Assembly (NCBI GenBank): GCA_014240055.1
Contig: JAAZXP010000015.1
Location: 1 to 21,781, forward strand
Origin: Methanobacteriota archaeon
Lineage (GTDB): Archaea; Thermoplasmatota; Poseidoniia; MGIII; CG-Epi1
DNA: 21,781 bases
Reading direction: 5' to 3'
Program-made: the position numbers and the translations under genes
The notes under the pieces: model-generated
What the model saw: the letters and a program-made list of their open reading frames with translations, nothing else
Told to the model about the DNA's origin: nothing
The model's database searches: none
Shown: positions 1-7,006 of the stretch, one piece after another
Layout: every line of letters starts with the position of its first letter
Position numbering within the stretch: the first letter of the stretch is position 1

Positions 1-1
1 A

Positions 2-61
2 GATGTTTCAATTTCAGATGAAATTTCAATCGAAAGCCTTAAGAAAGGTGCGCAGGCCTGA
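2..61 (+). CDS. C-terminal tail of a gene cut by the window edge
   Basis: Read from base 2, the sequence gives an open frame of 19 codons ending in TGA at 59-61. The residues are mostly acidic and hydrophilic and end in SLKKGAQA. It has the look of a normal protein C-terminus, but it is too short to assign to a family. The next plus-strand gene probably starts inside it at GTG 48. The frame could also be chance, because only 60 bases are visible. Confidence 0.35.
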   Translation, partial: DVSISDEISIESLKKGAQA

Positions 62-278
62 TGGTACCAAAGATGGAGGTTTGATAGGTGCTATATTTGG
101 ATTAATTTCTGTAGTAATATATGGAATTTATACTTCAGATTTACAGACTGGAATAGATTATTTGACCAATCCGGTCAATGAATCTGGCCTAGCTAATCTT
201 GAAGTATTTTTATCAGCACTTCTAGGTTCAGCGTTAATGACTTTTATAGTTTCTGAAATAGAAAATAGTCAATCGTGA
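48..278 (+). CDS. Small two-helix membrane protein, function unknown
   Basis: This is an open frame of 76 codons from GTG 48. An in-frame ATG at 3 would give 91 residues, but those extra codons overlap the frame that ends at 61, and GTG 48 sits close to that stop, as in a coupled operon. The protein begins with a charged stretch (RRPDGTKDGG) followed by one hydrophobic segment (LIGAIFGLISVVIYGIY) and a second near the C-terminus (LSALLGSALMTFIVSEI). Two transmembrane helices joined by a loop of about 30 residues are therefore likely. The arrangement weakly recalls the N-terminus of MotA/TolQ-type proteins, but there is not enough to claim kinship. Its TGA overlaps the stop of the convergent thiamine pyrophosphokinase gene by 10 nt. 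I do not recognise the family. Confidence 0.6.
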   Translation: MRRPDGTKDGGLIGAIFGLISVVIYGIYTSDLQTGIDYLTNPVNESGLANLEVFLSALLGSALMTFIVSEIENSQS

Positions 279-877
279 GGCAATACAAAATTACCCTGAA
301 TTAATAGCAAATTTCCACTGTGGCAATCAATAGTAGTAATTCCAGTAGGTCCTATTTCATTATGAATACCTCTTCCACCCATCTTCAACTTTTCATGTTG
401 TAAATTCCATCTTGCTCCAGATACGCTAACACGTGCTTCAGGCATTGCAATAAGGGAAAATAAGGTACTTTCTTCACCTTCGATTATTTTTGAATCTTTA
501 ACTGCTTCTACTGTGAATTGTTCGTCTATTAGACTAATTATAGAATTAAAAGCCAAACCTAATGCTGCTAATGTGTGGTCAATTCTACCTCCAGACCATC
601 CAATTACTTGGATTTCAGTTGCTCCTTTTTCAATAGCATAATCTACGGCTTTTTCTAAATCCGTTTTTTGAATATTTCGGTTTGAAACAAGCCATTCTTC
701 TAATTTAGTTGCACTTTTATCAGAGATGGAATCAAAATCCCCAATGACAATATTGGGCGTAATATTGTGTTTTAATAGTCTATCAGCTCCTCCATCTGCA
801 GCTATTATTAGTTTTTCTTTTGCTAAATCAATTATATTACTATTTAGAGGTCTATTACCTACGATTAATGCTTTCAT
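269..877 (-). CDS. thiN: Thiamine pyrophosphokinase
   Basis: The 202-residue product should transfer pyrophosphate from ATP to thiamine, giving the cofactor thiamine diphosphate in the cytoplasm. The family signatures are in order: an N-terminal nucleotide-binding segment with AADGGADRLL (residues 26-35), the acidic metal site GDFDS (46-50), QKTDLEKAVDYA (70-81), and the substrate loop GGRIDH (96-101). The C-terminal half has the beta-rich thiamine-binding domain with a typical GxRW-type turn (SGARWNL). The length fits bacterial and archaeal single-chain enzymes. It is the last gene of the six-gene minus-strand series, 4 nt after the flavoprotein gene, and converges on the small membrane protein with a 10-nt overlap. 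Family assignment is firm; whether it serves salvage or synthesis cannot be told from here. Confidence 0.92.
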   Translation of the reverse strand: MKALIVGNRPLNSNIIDLAKEKLIIAADGGADRLLKHNITPNIVIGDFDSISDKSATKLEEWLVSNRNIQKTDLEKAVDYAIEKGATEIQVIGWSGGRIDHTLAALGLAFNSIISLIDEQFTVEAVKDSKIIEGEESTLFSLIAMPEARVSVSGARWNLQHEKLKMGGRGIHNEIGPTGITTIDCHSGNLLLIQGNFVLPHD

Positions 878-881
878 TTTA

Positions 882-2366
882 TTACCTGACCAATTTCTCC
901 TGATTGCTATTGATTTGTTTCAAGTATCTTTTTCCGAAGAACGTGAATAGTTGACTTCTCAAATTATTTTTCTTCTTCTTATTTCTATAATTTATTTTTT
1001 CATAAATATCCATAAAATTTCCCTTAGCATGATATTTTTCTCTTATATTCTCATACTTTTTTTGGTCGAATTGTTTCCAAAACTCTTCATAAGTAAAATA
1101 GCATGTAGAAAAAAACCCTTTGAATATGCCATTGTCAAAAGAAAATTTTTCGAAGGCTTGATTAATTAGTTTTGATTCTGTACTAGTATTTTTAATTCCA
1201 TATATTCCTAAGTCAAGTATAATCTCATCTTGACACATTTCTGGTTTCCTTGTACAAAAAATCTTCTTTGAATTATAATTGTCAATTATGGGGCATATCC
1301 AACGAGGATATGTTTCAGTCATATTATCTGCCAATTCCATTGCTTCTTTTAATTTGGATAATGGGACTCCTAAATCAGTCGCAAGAACATATTCATCTCT
1401 AGTATAATCTCCAACTATGTGATTGGCGGCGTGGAAATATTTTGAAATATTATACTTTCCGTGACCTGGTGATGAATCTAGTATTTTCTTTGGCATAAGT
1501 GAATACATTAATCCTGCATAAATATAATCCCTGATCTTGTAAGGAGTATAGAGATAATGGCCCCAAAAAGCGGCATAACTATATCTCTCTAGATAGTCTA
1601 ATGATCGTAAGTAAGTATGGCTCTTTTTTTTCGCAATTTGTGCATAAATAGAGAGGTGTCTTTGCTTCAGAATATCTTTATCTTTTATAATAGAGATTTC
1701 TTCAGATTTCACATTTTTTACAAAGTTTGCAGCTACGATTGTGTAATTTTCTTTTTTATTTGCAAATGCTTCAATAAAATCGTCACTTTTGTCATTAATC
1801 CTTTTTTTAAATTCACGATAAAAGCTTTCAAAAGAATTATAATTTAGATAGTCTATTTTAACATGTTTTTCACAATGAATTAATTTACTTTTTACTCTTG
1901 TAATTATCCCCATAGTACCGTATGTTCCACCGATTCCATAGTATAAATCGGAATTATTTGTTTTTGAAACATTTTTCATAATATCTCCATTTCCTAAAAC
2001 AATATCAAAATCTATTACATTATCATTGAAAAAACCGTGAATGTACGAGCTTGACCCTAGTCCTAATCCAGCAAGGCATCCTCCAACAGTAAAGTTATCA
2101 CCTTCAGGTAATGAAGGGATTATTCTTTTCTTTGGAATCGTCATTCGATTAACTTTACCTATAGTTACTGCCGATTCGCAATCAATATAATCTTCTTCTA
2201 AAGTAAGTATATTTGTTAAATTTCCAGTATCTATCCTAGTTTGGTCTTTTTTAAATTTAAGATCTCGATAGTTGTGTCCTTTTCGATTTGTAGTAATTAG
2301 TTTATCATTTAGTTTGATAGAGTCTGAGATTTTTTTCACTTTTTCATTGTATTTCTCATAACTCAT
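882..2366 (-). CDS. DHCR24/DIMINUTO-like FAD-dependent oxidoreductase
   Basis: This 494-residue protein matches, along its whole length, the FAD-linked family of 24-dehydrocholesterol reductase (plant DIMINUTO/DWARF1). The FAD-binding PCMH fold shows LTLEEDYIDCESAVTIGKV, then PSLPEGDNFTVGG and LGSSSYIHGFF, then NSDLYYGIGGTYGTMG. The C-terminal part keeps YAAFWGHYLYTP, YPRWICPI, LDLGIYG and the end block TYEEFWKQFDQKKY..REKYHAKGNFMDIYEKI, the positions where the animal enzyme has REEFWEMFD..REKLG..FPEVYDKI. No N-terminal membrane anchor is seen, unlike the animal enzyme; a Lys/Asn-rich tail of about 35 residues follows the family end. By family, it should reduce a C=C bond of an isoprenoid or steroid side chain; the real substrate is unknown. 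The gene is very AT-rich even for this window. A GAGGT at 2374-2378 lies 7 nt before ATG 2366, and a TATA-like box lies at 2391-2400. Confidence 0.85.
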   Translation of the reverse strand: MSYEKYNEKVKKISDSIKLNDKLITTNRKGHNYRDLKFKKDQTRIDTGNLTNILTLEEDYIDCESAVTIGKVNRMTIPKKRIIPSLPEGDNFTVGGCLAGLGLGSSSYIHGFFNDNVIDFDIVLGNGDIMKNVSKTNNSDLYYGIGGTYGTMGIITRVKSKLIHCEKHVKIDYLNYNSFESFYREFKKRINDKSDDFIEAFANKKENYTIVAANFVKNVKSEEISIIKDKDILKQRHLSIYAQIAKKKSHTYLRSLDYLERYSYAAFWGHYLYTPYKIRDYIYAGLMYSLMPKKILDSSPGHGKYNISKYFHAANHIVGDYTRDEYVLATDLGVPLSKLKEAMELADNMTETYPRWICPIIDNYNSKKIFCTRKPEMCQDEIILDLGIYGIKNTSTESKLINQAFEKFSFDNGIFKGFFSTCYFTYEEFWKQFDQKKYENIREKYHAKGNFMDIYEKINYRNKKKKNNLRSQLFTFFGKRYLKQINSNQEKLVR

Positions 2367-2390
2367 TAATTATACCTCAATTATTTAATC

Positions 2391-2400
2391 GATATAAACA
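2391..2400 (-). promoter_or_regulatory. Possible internal TATA box before the flavoprotein gene
   Basis: On the minus strand this reads TGTTTATATC, centred about 29 nt before the flavoprotein start at 2366. The spacing is that of an archaeal TATA box to its start point. It lies in the 37-nt gap after the metallo-hydrolase gene, the widest gap in this gene series, so the last two genes may have their own transcript. A Shine-Dalgarno-like GAGGT (2374-2378) is also present. The call rests on spacing and base composition only. Confidence 0.4.
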
Positions 2401-2403
2401 TTA

Positions 2404-3045
2404 CTATGCCAATCTTAATGTTCCATTAAGATAGGGATTTTCTTTCTTTTCTCTTGTCAATGTAGTTTTAGGCCCATGCCCTGGATAAATGGCGGTATCA
2501 TTTGGTAATAAATATATTTTTTTAGTAATGGAATCCATTAACTGTTTAGTATTTCCTCCAGGTAAATCAGTTCTTCCCAAACTGCCTCTGAAGATAACGT
2601 CCCCTCCTATCAAAATACCCTCTGTATAGAAGCAAAGTGAGTCAGGGCTATGTCCAGGGCAATGAAGAATACGGAATTCCGTTTTTCCAATATTTACAAT
2701 ATCACCTTCATTGAGATAGCCACCTTCTTTAATTTCAGAGGCAACATATCCAAATGCTGCAGCAATTGGTCCAACATTCCCAAGCATTTCTTTTCCTAAA
2801 GGACATATTTCAAGAGGTAATTCTAATTTTTTAATCGCCAAGCTGGCGCCAGCAATGTGATCAACATGGCAATGAGTTGCTATAAGTCTCGTAATATTCA
2901 TATTCTCAGCCTCAGCAATTTCCAGTATTCTTTCAATTTCATCACCAGGATCAAAGAATATAGTTTCCTTACTTTCTTTATCCATGACCAGTGTAGCATT
3001 CATTACCAAGGGTCCAACAGGAATTTGAATAATTTTAACAGACAT
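2404..3045 (-). CDS. Metallo-beta-lactamase-fold hydrolase, glyoxalase II type
   Basis: The 213-residue protein has the complete metal site of the glyoxalase II-like branch: HCHVDH (residues 58-63), the histidine of CPGHS (132), the bridging aspartate of IGGDVIF (149) and the final histidine of YPGHG (190). The segment GSLGRTDLPGG and the ending NPYLNG are typical of the short YcbL/GloB-like proteins, which hydrolyse thioesters such as lactoyl-glutathione or act on unknown substrates. The long C-terminal glutathione-binding region of classical glyoxalase II is absent, so the substrate remains open. It is soluble, with no signal peptide. It starts 7 nt after the sugar-nucleotide pyrophosphorylase stop and is probably on the same transcript. 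Confidence 0.88.
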   Translation of the reverse strand: MSVKIIQIPVGPLVMNATLVMDKESKETIFFDPGDEIERILEIAEAENMNITRLIATHCHVDHIAGASLAIKKLELPLEICPLGKEMLGNVGPIAAAFGYVASEIKEGGYLNEGDIVNIGKTEFRILHCPGHSPDSLCFYTEGILIGGDVIFRGSLGRTDLPGGNTKQLMDSITKKIYLLPNDTAIYPGHGPKTTLTREKKENPYLNGTLRLA

Positions 3046-3052
3046 AATTAAT

Positions 3053-4009
3053 CTAAAATGTTATTTGACCTTTAGGAGATATTAAACTTCGTTTTGAATC
3101 TTCTTTAAATTTTATTTCAGGTCCTATGATACTGTTTTCTATAACACTACCGTGACCTTTAACGTCCGAAAGTATTACTGAATTTCTAATTACACATTTT
3201 TCAAGATTAACATTTGGTCCAATAATTGCATTAGGTCCAATTATACAATGTTCTAATCTTGCATTTTTGTGTATCAAGACAGAGCCACGTATACTCGCTC
3301 CAGTATGTGCTGCAGTTCCATTATTTCCGATTGATTTAAAATTAGCTTCCAGATAAGATTCAGGCGTACCAGAATCTATGAAGTGTCCTTCAAATGGGAA
3401 ACCATGTAATCCTTTTCCGGCCACTTTAGGGTATATGTCTCTCTCTATCGATATTTTTTGATTTGGAGGTATCATCTCTAATATTTCAGGTTCGAGTAGA
3501 TAAGTTCCTGCATTAATTAAATTTGATAATTCAGTACCCCTTTCGGGTTTTTCTTGGAATTGCAATATTTCTCCATTTTTATATTCAACAACTCCAAATC
3601 TGCTTGGATCATTAACTTCCCATAAGGCGAGCGTTCCCTTAGCTTTGGTTTTGGTATGTTGTTCTAACATTTTATTCAAGTCTATAGAGCTTACTACATC
3701 TCCATTAAACACTGCAGTAGTACCAGTAACATGATCAATACAGTTTCGCATTGCTCCTCCAGTTCCTAATGGTTTATCTTCCGGAACAATAATAACTTTT
3801 TTTCCAACATCCCGTTCTTCAAAATATTTTTTCATGTCCTTTAAGCCATAATTGACTGCCAAAATTGCAGTATCAAATACTTCGGGTAAATTACGAATCA
3901 TGCGTTCTACCATTGGAATATTTGCTAAAGGAAGTAACGGTTTTGGTATTGTATGAGTTAAAGGTCTGAGTCTGGTTCCTAAGCCTCCTACTAGAATTAT
4001 GGCTTCCAT
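3053..4009 (-). CDS. Sugar-nucleotide pyrophosphorylase with beta-helix tail
   Basis: The N-terminal 230 residues form a nucleotidyltransferase domain: LVGGLGTRLRPLT (residues 6-18) with the KPLLPLANIPM continuation, GTGGAM for the nucleotide base, FNGDVV for the metal aspartate, EKPE and INAGTYL in the sugar-binding half, and FIDSGTPESYLEAN. The last 80 residues carry hexapeptide-type repeats (IIGPNAIIGPNVNLEKCVIRN.. and similar) that should form a left-handed beta-helix. This matches the GDP-mannose / NDP-glucose pyrophosphorylase group, which makes activated sugars for glycans. No acyltransferase catalytic site is evident in the helix, which may only serve oligomerisation or allostery. Mannose-1-phosphate guanylyltransferase is the best guess; glucose-1-phosphate thymidylyl- or uridylyltransferase is possible. 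The start is 1 nt past the TrmY stop, implying translational coupling. Confidence 0.85.
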   Translation of the reverse strand: MEAIILVGGLGTRLRPLTHTIPKPLLPLANIPMVERMIRNLPEVFDTAILAVNYGLKDMKKYFEERDVGKKVIIVPEDKPLGTGGAMRNCIDHVTGTTAVFNGDVVSSIDLNKMLEQHTKTKAKGTLALWEVNDPSRFGVVEYKNGEILQFQEKPERGTELSNLINAGTYLLEPEILEMIPPNQKISIERDIYPKVAGKGLHGFPFEGHFIDSGTPESYLEANFKSIGNNGTAAHTGASIRGSVLIHKNARLEHCIIGPNAIIGPNVNLEKCVIRNSVILSDVKGHGSVIENSIIGPEIKFKEDSKRSLISPKGQITF

Positions 4010-4010
4010 G

Positions 4011-4577
4011 TTATTTTTCGTCTAGACGATGATGTATTAATGTTATACAGGCTGAACTGAGCAAACTTTCATTTCCTAAGTTAATCTTCGGTAATTTATT
4101 TAGTATTAGCATTTCAGTTTCGGTAGGATCTTTGTCATCTCCGAGTATAAAGGTACCTGAATTTTTAATTTCATCCTTACCATTCTCGTTCAAAAGTACA
4201 GGATTAGGTAATCTCATTAAAATTTCTTCTAAACCTATTTTTTCCAAGGTCACTCCTGGGCTGGTTTCTAATGCTTTATTTTGGTTTTTATATTTGACTA
4301 ATCCATTTCTTATTAGTGCTGCCGTTGATCTTTCGTCCGGATTTAGATAGCGTATTTTTTCACCGCTAAAATGAACAGTTATTGGTGCATTGGGAGGCCC
4401 ATTAAGAATCAACCAAACATCAGTATCACTTCTTATCCCATGAGACTTCCAAAGAGAAGCAGTTACACACCTTACAAGAACATCAAGCCTTCCAGCTCCA
4501 CCACATAAATCATCAAGTTTCCAATCTGCAACCGTGTGTGCACGATGGCCGATGACTACAAAATTTCTTTCAGCCAT
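4011..4577 (-). CDS. trmY: tRNA pseudouridine-54 N1-methyltransferase TrmY
   Basis: TrmY methylates pseudouridine 54 in the T-loop of archaeal tRNAs, giving m1-pseudouridine with S-adenosylmethionine as donor. The 188-residue protein has the family blocks: FVVIGHRAHT at the N-terminus, DDLCGGAGRLDVLVRCV (residues 22-38), an SHGIR segment, and YLNPDERSTAALIR. The C-terminal SPOUT knot region includes GTFILGDDKDPTETE. Family proteins usually have Asp-Gly or similar after FxLxD; here DDKDPTE fits. It sits 9 nt after the transporter gene stop and 1 nt before the pyrophosphorylase start, so it is translated from the same message although its role is unrelated to its neighbours. Confidence 0.93.
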   Translation of the reverse strand: MAERNFVVIGHRAHTVADWKLDDLCGGAGRLDVLVRCVTASLWKSHGIRSDTDVWLILNGPPNAPITVHFSGEKIRYLNPDERSTAALIRNGLVKYKNQNKALETSPGVTLEKIGLEEILMRLPNPVLLNENGKDEIKNSGTFILGDDKDPTETEMLILNKLPKINLGNESLLSSACITLIHHRLDEK

Positions 4578-4586
4578 TTTTCAATC

Positions 4587-6929
4587 TCATTGTTTCTTTT
4601 TTGATTTTTTTCCAGTTTTCTTTTTTGGAGTATTCTCAATCATTTCAGCTTCTTGTATATCTTCACTAAAGCTCCATTCTTCAATTTTTCCAAAACCATC
4701 CTCTTTAGTTTGTCTTAAACTAAAAGTTGCCATAATTATTGCTCCAAATGTGAAAGCGAGAAGGCCAGGGTAAATGGAAGGATCATCAGTCATTCCAAGA
4801 TATATTCCAGAAACTGCCATTCCAGCCAGCCCAATTCCCATAATAGCCTCTCCTGCGATTAAGCCTGAAGCAAACAAAATACCAGGTCCATGCAGTTTCT
4901 CCTTTTCTTGTGCTAATAATTCTTCTTCACCTTTTTTGTACAATTCAGGTCTTGTTATTCTTAATGGTTTATCAAATCTACCGTCAATATACATTTTTAT
5001 CATACCTCCAATGAATATAGGAATTGTCATTTTTAAGCTAAGATACATTCCCACAGCTACAGCCATAATAGATATATTTAGTCCGCCTTTTTCTTTAATC
5101 CATCCTTGTGTTGCAGCAATTAATAAACTTCCCGAAAATAAAAAGGCAGGGATTGCGCCTTCTAAATATCCACCAATTAAAAATAAAGCATATGCACAGA
5201 TAAGAATATTGATGTAAGATTCAGGGTGTCTAAGAGCTACAAGACAAAAGGCAATTCCAGATCCCATGAAAACCATTGACCAATCCATTCCACCTCCAAG
5301 TATGCCATTAGTTATGCTGGCCATTAAAAATGCCTGTGGAGCTTCTAAGTCTCCATTCAAAATTTGATCAGATAATAAGTTTAAGACAAGAGGAATTACT
5401 AATGCACCTGCTGCCACACCAACAATTTGGCCAATTTGTTGCCTCCAAGGTGTTGCTCCTAAAATATAGCCTGTTTTTAGATCTTGTAAATTATCTCCAG
5501 AAATTGCTCCTGCACAAGCAACAAATGCTGCGACTCCAATGACTGCAACTTGCAAATCTTGAGTATGTTCTCCACCATAAACTAAGCTGTTTAACAATGC
5601 AAAGGTTGTCGCCGTTAAAATTACTACAATTATTGTAACTCCCGAAAGAGGATTATTACTACTGCCCACTATTCCAGCCATATATCCTGCTACAGCGGCA
5701 AATAGGAATCCAGCAGTAAAAATAATGATTAATGATAATATAGCTGGTAACAATAGTCCAGAAATAATCCATACCATAAAGAACATTGGGATTGCCATCG
5801 CAGCACTAGCTATGGCTATTGATTTAGCAGGTAAGTCTTCATCAGTTCTTATCTTTCCTTCTCTTGTGGATACTGTAGATTTAGTTGCCTCAATCATTTC
5901 AGTAATTCCTTTTATCAAAGACTCACGCATAATTACTAAAGTGTATAATCCACCAACTAGCATAGTTCCAACACCGACCATTCTTCTTCGGCCATTGATA
6001 TGATTTGCATAATCGCCATAATTAATGACTTCGCCATTCATTGCAGCCGATGTAATTTGTTCTATGAATGCATCAGTAGGATTTAGTAATGCACTGGCAA
6101 TTGGCATAATTACAATAGCTCCTAGAAGCCCTCCAAAAAAAACAAAGCTAGCAATTGCCGGACCTACAATATATCCAACACCAAGTAGGGCTGGAGACAA
6201 TTCAGCACCTAAATAGAAAGTAGTTTTAGTTTTAGCATATGCTGCAGATTCATTTAGTTTTCCTCCTAATGTGTAAAAACTTTGCCAACCATGTTCCCAA
6301 AGTCCGATGCTTACTTGCTTAACTGAATTATCTACTGTTACCATTAATGAAGAAAATAATTTGTACAGCGCTCCAAAGGCAATACCGATAAAGATAGGCA
6401 TTACTTGAGATCCACCTTTTTCACCTGCAACTAACACTTCAGCGCAGGCGACACCTTCAGGATATGGTAATTCTTCTTTAACTATAAAAATTCTTCTTAA
6501 ACTAATTGAAAATAATACTCCTATAGTTCCTCCAACTAATGCGATAATGACTGTTTTAAGGTAAGGAAATTCAGCCCAACCAACCTCTCCATTACTCGTT
6601 TGATTCATTACTAAAAGTGCAGGTAACGTAAAAATCACCCCTGCAGCTAAAGATTCTCCAGATGAAACTGCAGTTTGAACCCAGTTATTTTCTAAAATAT
6701 TAGTTCCTTTGGATATATTGGCCTTAACCAGACTCCTTAGAACTGCCATTGAAATTACAGCTGCAGGTATTGAAGCACTAACTGTCATTCCAACATAAAG
6801 GCCTAAGTAAACATTTGCAGCAGTTAATAACATCCCTAGAACAATGGCTAAGATTATTCCTTGAGTAGTTATTTCAGGTAAAATTGTAGTTGCTGAAACA
6901 TATGATTTATGAGATTCATTTGGAGCCAT
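4587..6929 (-). CDS. OPT-family oligopeptide transporter
   Basis: This is a very hydrophobic 780-residue protein with about 14-16 membrane segments, the size and pattern of the OPT family, which imports small peptides or metal chelates by ion coupling. The N-terminal region shows LTAANVYLGLYVGMTVSASIP and a following NNWVQTAVSSGESLAAG, both typical of prokaryotic OPT proteins, then the conserved FxGI-type helices, SGDNLQDLKTGYILGATPWRQQ and, near the end, GPGILFASGLIAGEAIMGI. The cytoplasmic C-terminal tail is rich in lysine (PKKKTGKKSKKKQ). The ATG is preceded by GAGGTGA (6934-6940) at 4 nt spacing, which supports this start. It is the first gene of the six-gene minus-strand series and diverges from alaS across 77 nt. 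In a heterotroph that lives on protein, peptide uptake is a sensible role, but the substrate is not determined by sequence. Confidence 0.93.
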   Translation of the reverse strand: MAPNESHKSYVSATTILPEITTQGIILAIVLGMLLTAANVYLGLYVGMTVSASIPAAVISMAVLRSLVKANISKGTNILENNWVQTAVSSGESLAAGVIFTLPALLVMNQTSNGEVGWAEFPYLKTVIIALVGGTIGVLFSISLRRIFIVKEELPYPEGVACAEVLVAGEKGGSQVMPIFIGIAFGALYKLFSSLMVTVDNSVKQVSIGLWEHGWQSFYTLGGKLNESAAYAKTKTTFYLGAELSPALLGVGYIVGPAIASFVFFGGLLGAIVIMPIASALLNPTDAFIEQITSAAMNGEVINYGDYANHINGRRRMVGVGTMLVGGLYTLVIMRESLIKGITEMIEATKSTVSTREGKIRTDEDLPAKSIAIASAAMAIPMFFMVWIISGLLLPAILSLIIIFTAGFLFAAVAGYMAGIVGSSNNPLSGVTIIVVILTATTFALLNSLVYGGEHTQDLQVAVIGVAAFVACAGAISGDNLQDLKTGYILGATPWRQQIGQIVGVAAGALVIPLVLNLLSDQILNGDLEAPQAFLMASITNGILGGGMDWSMVFMGSGIAFCLVALRHPESYINILICAYALFLIGGYLEGAIPAFLFSGSLLIAATQGWIKEKGGLNISIMAVAVGMYLSLKMTIPIFIGGMIKMYIDGRFDKPLRITRPELYKKGEEELLAQEKEKLHGPGILFASGLIAGEAIMGIGLAGMAVSGIYLGMTDDPSIYPGLLAFTFGAIIMATFSLRQTKEDGFGKIEEWSFSEDIQEAEMIENTPKKKTGKKSKKKQ

Positions 6930-6977
6930 ACAGTCACCTCATTTGTAAAACCAACATTAATGCTTATGCCTTCGGCA

Positions 6978-6988
6978 GTTTTTAAGTT
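6978..6988 (+). promoter_or_regulatory. TATA-like box for alaS
   Basis: The sequence GTTTTTAAGTT is centred about 24 nt before the GTG start of alaS. That spacing would place transcription start at or next to the first codon, giving a leaderless message, and there is no Shine-Dalgarno motif before the GTG. The 77-nt region also has to hold the promoter of the divergent OPT transporter gene, for which I see only the ribosome site, not a clear TATA box. Confidence 0.5.
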
Positions 6989-7006
6989 CCCACTCTATCC
7001 CATCTT

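Noticed and set aside
61..84. ATG 61 as a start after the first stop
   Set aside because: The frame closes after seven codons at TGA 82-84.
4774..5217. A 147-codon plus-strand open frame opposite the transporter gene
   Set aside because: It is the shadow of the conserved OPT transporter on the other strand: its proline- and isoleucine-rich content follows from reversed membrane-helix codons, and it has no ribosome site.
6967..6986. GCC-TTC-GGC followed by a T-run as a terminator between the transporter and alaS genes
   Set aside because: The stem is only 3 bp and both genes point away from it, so no transcript would need to end there; the T-run is better explained as the TATA-like box of alaS.
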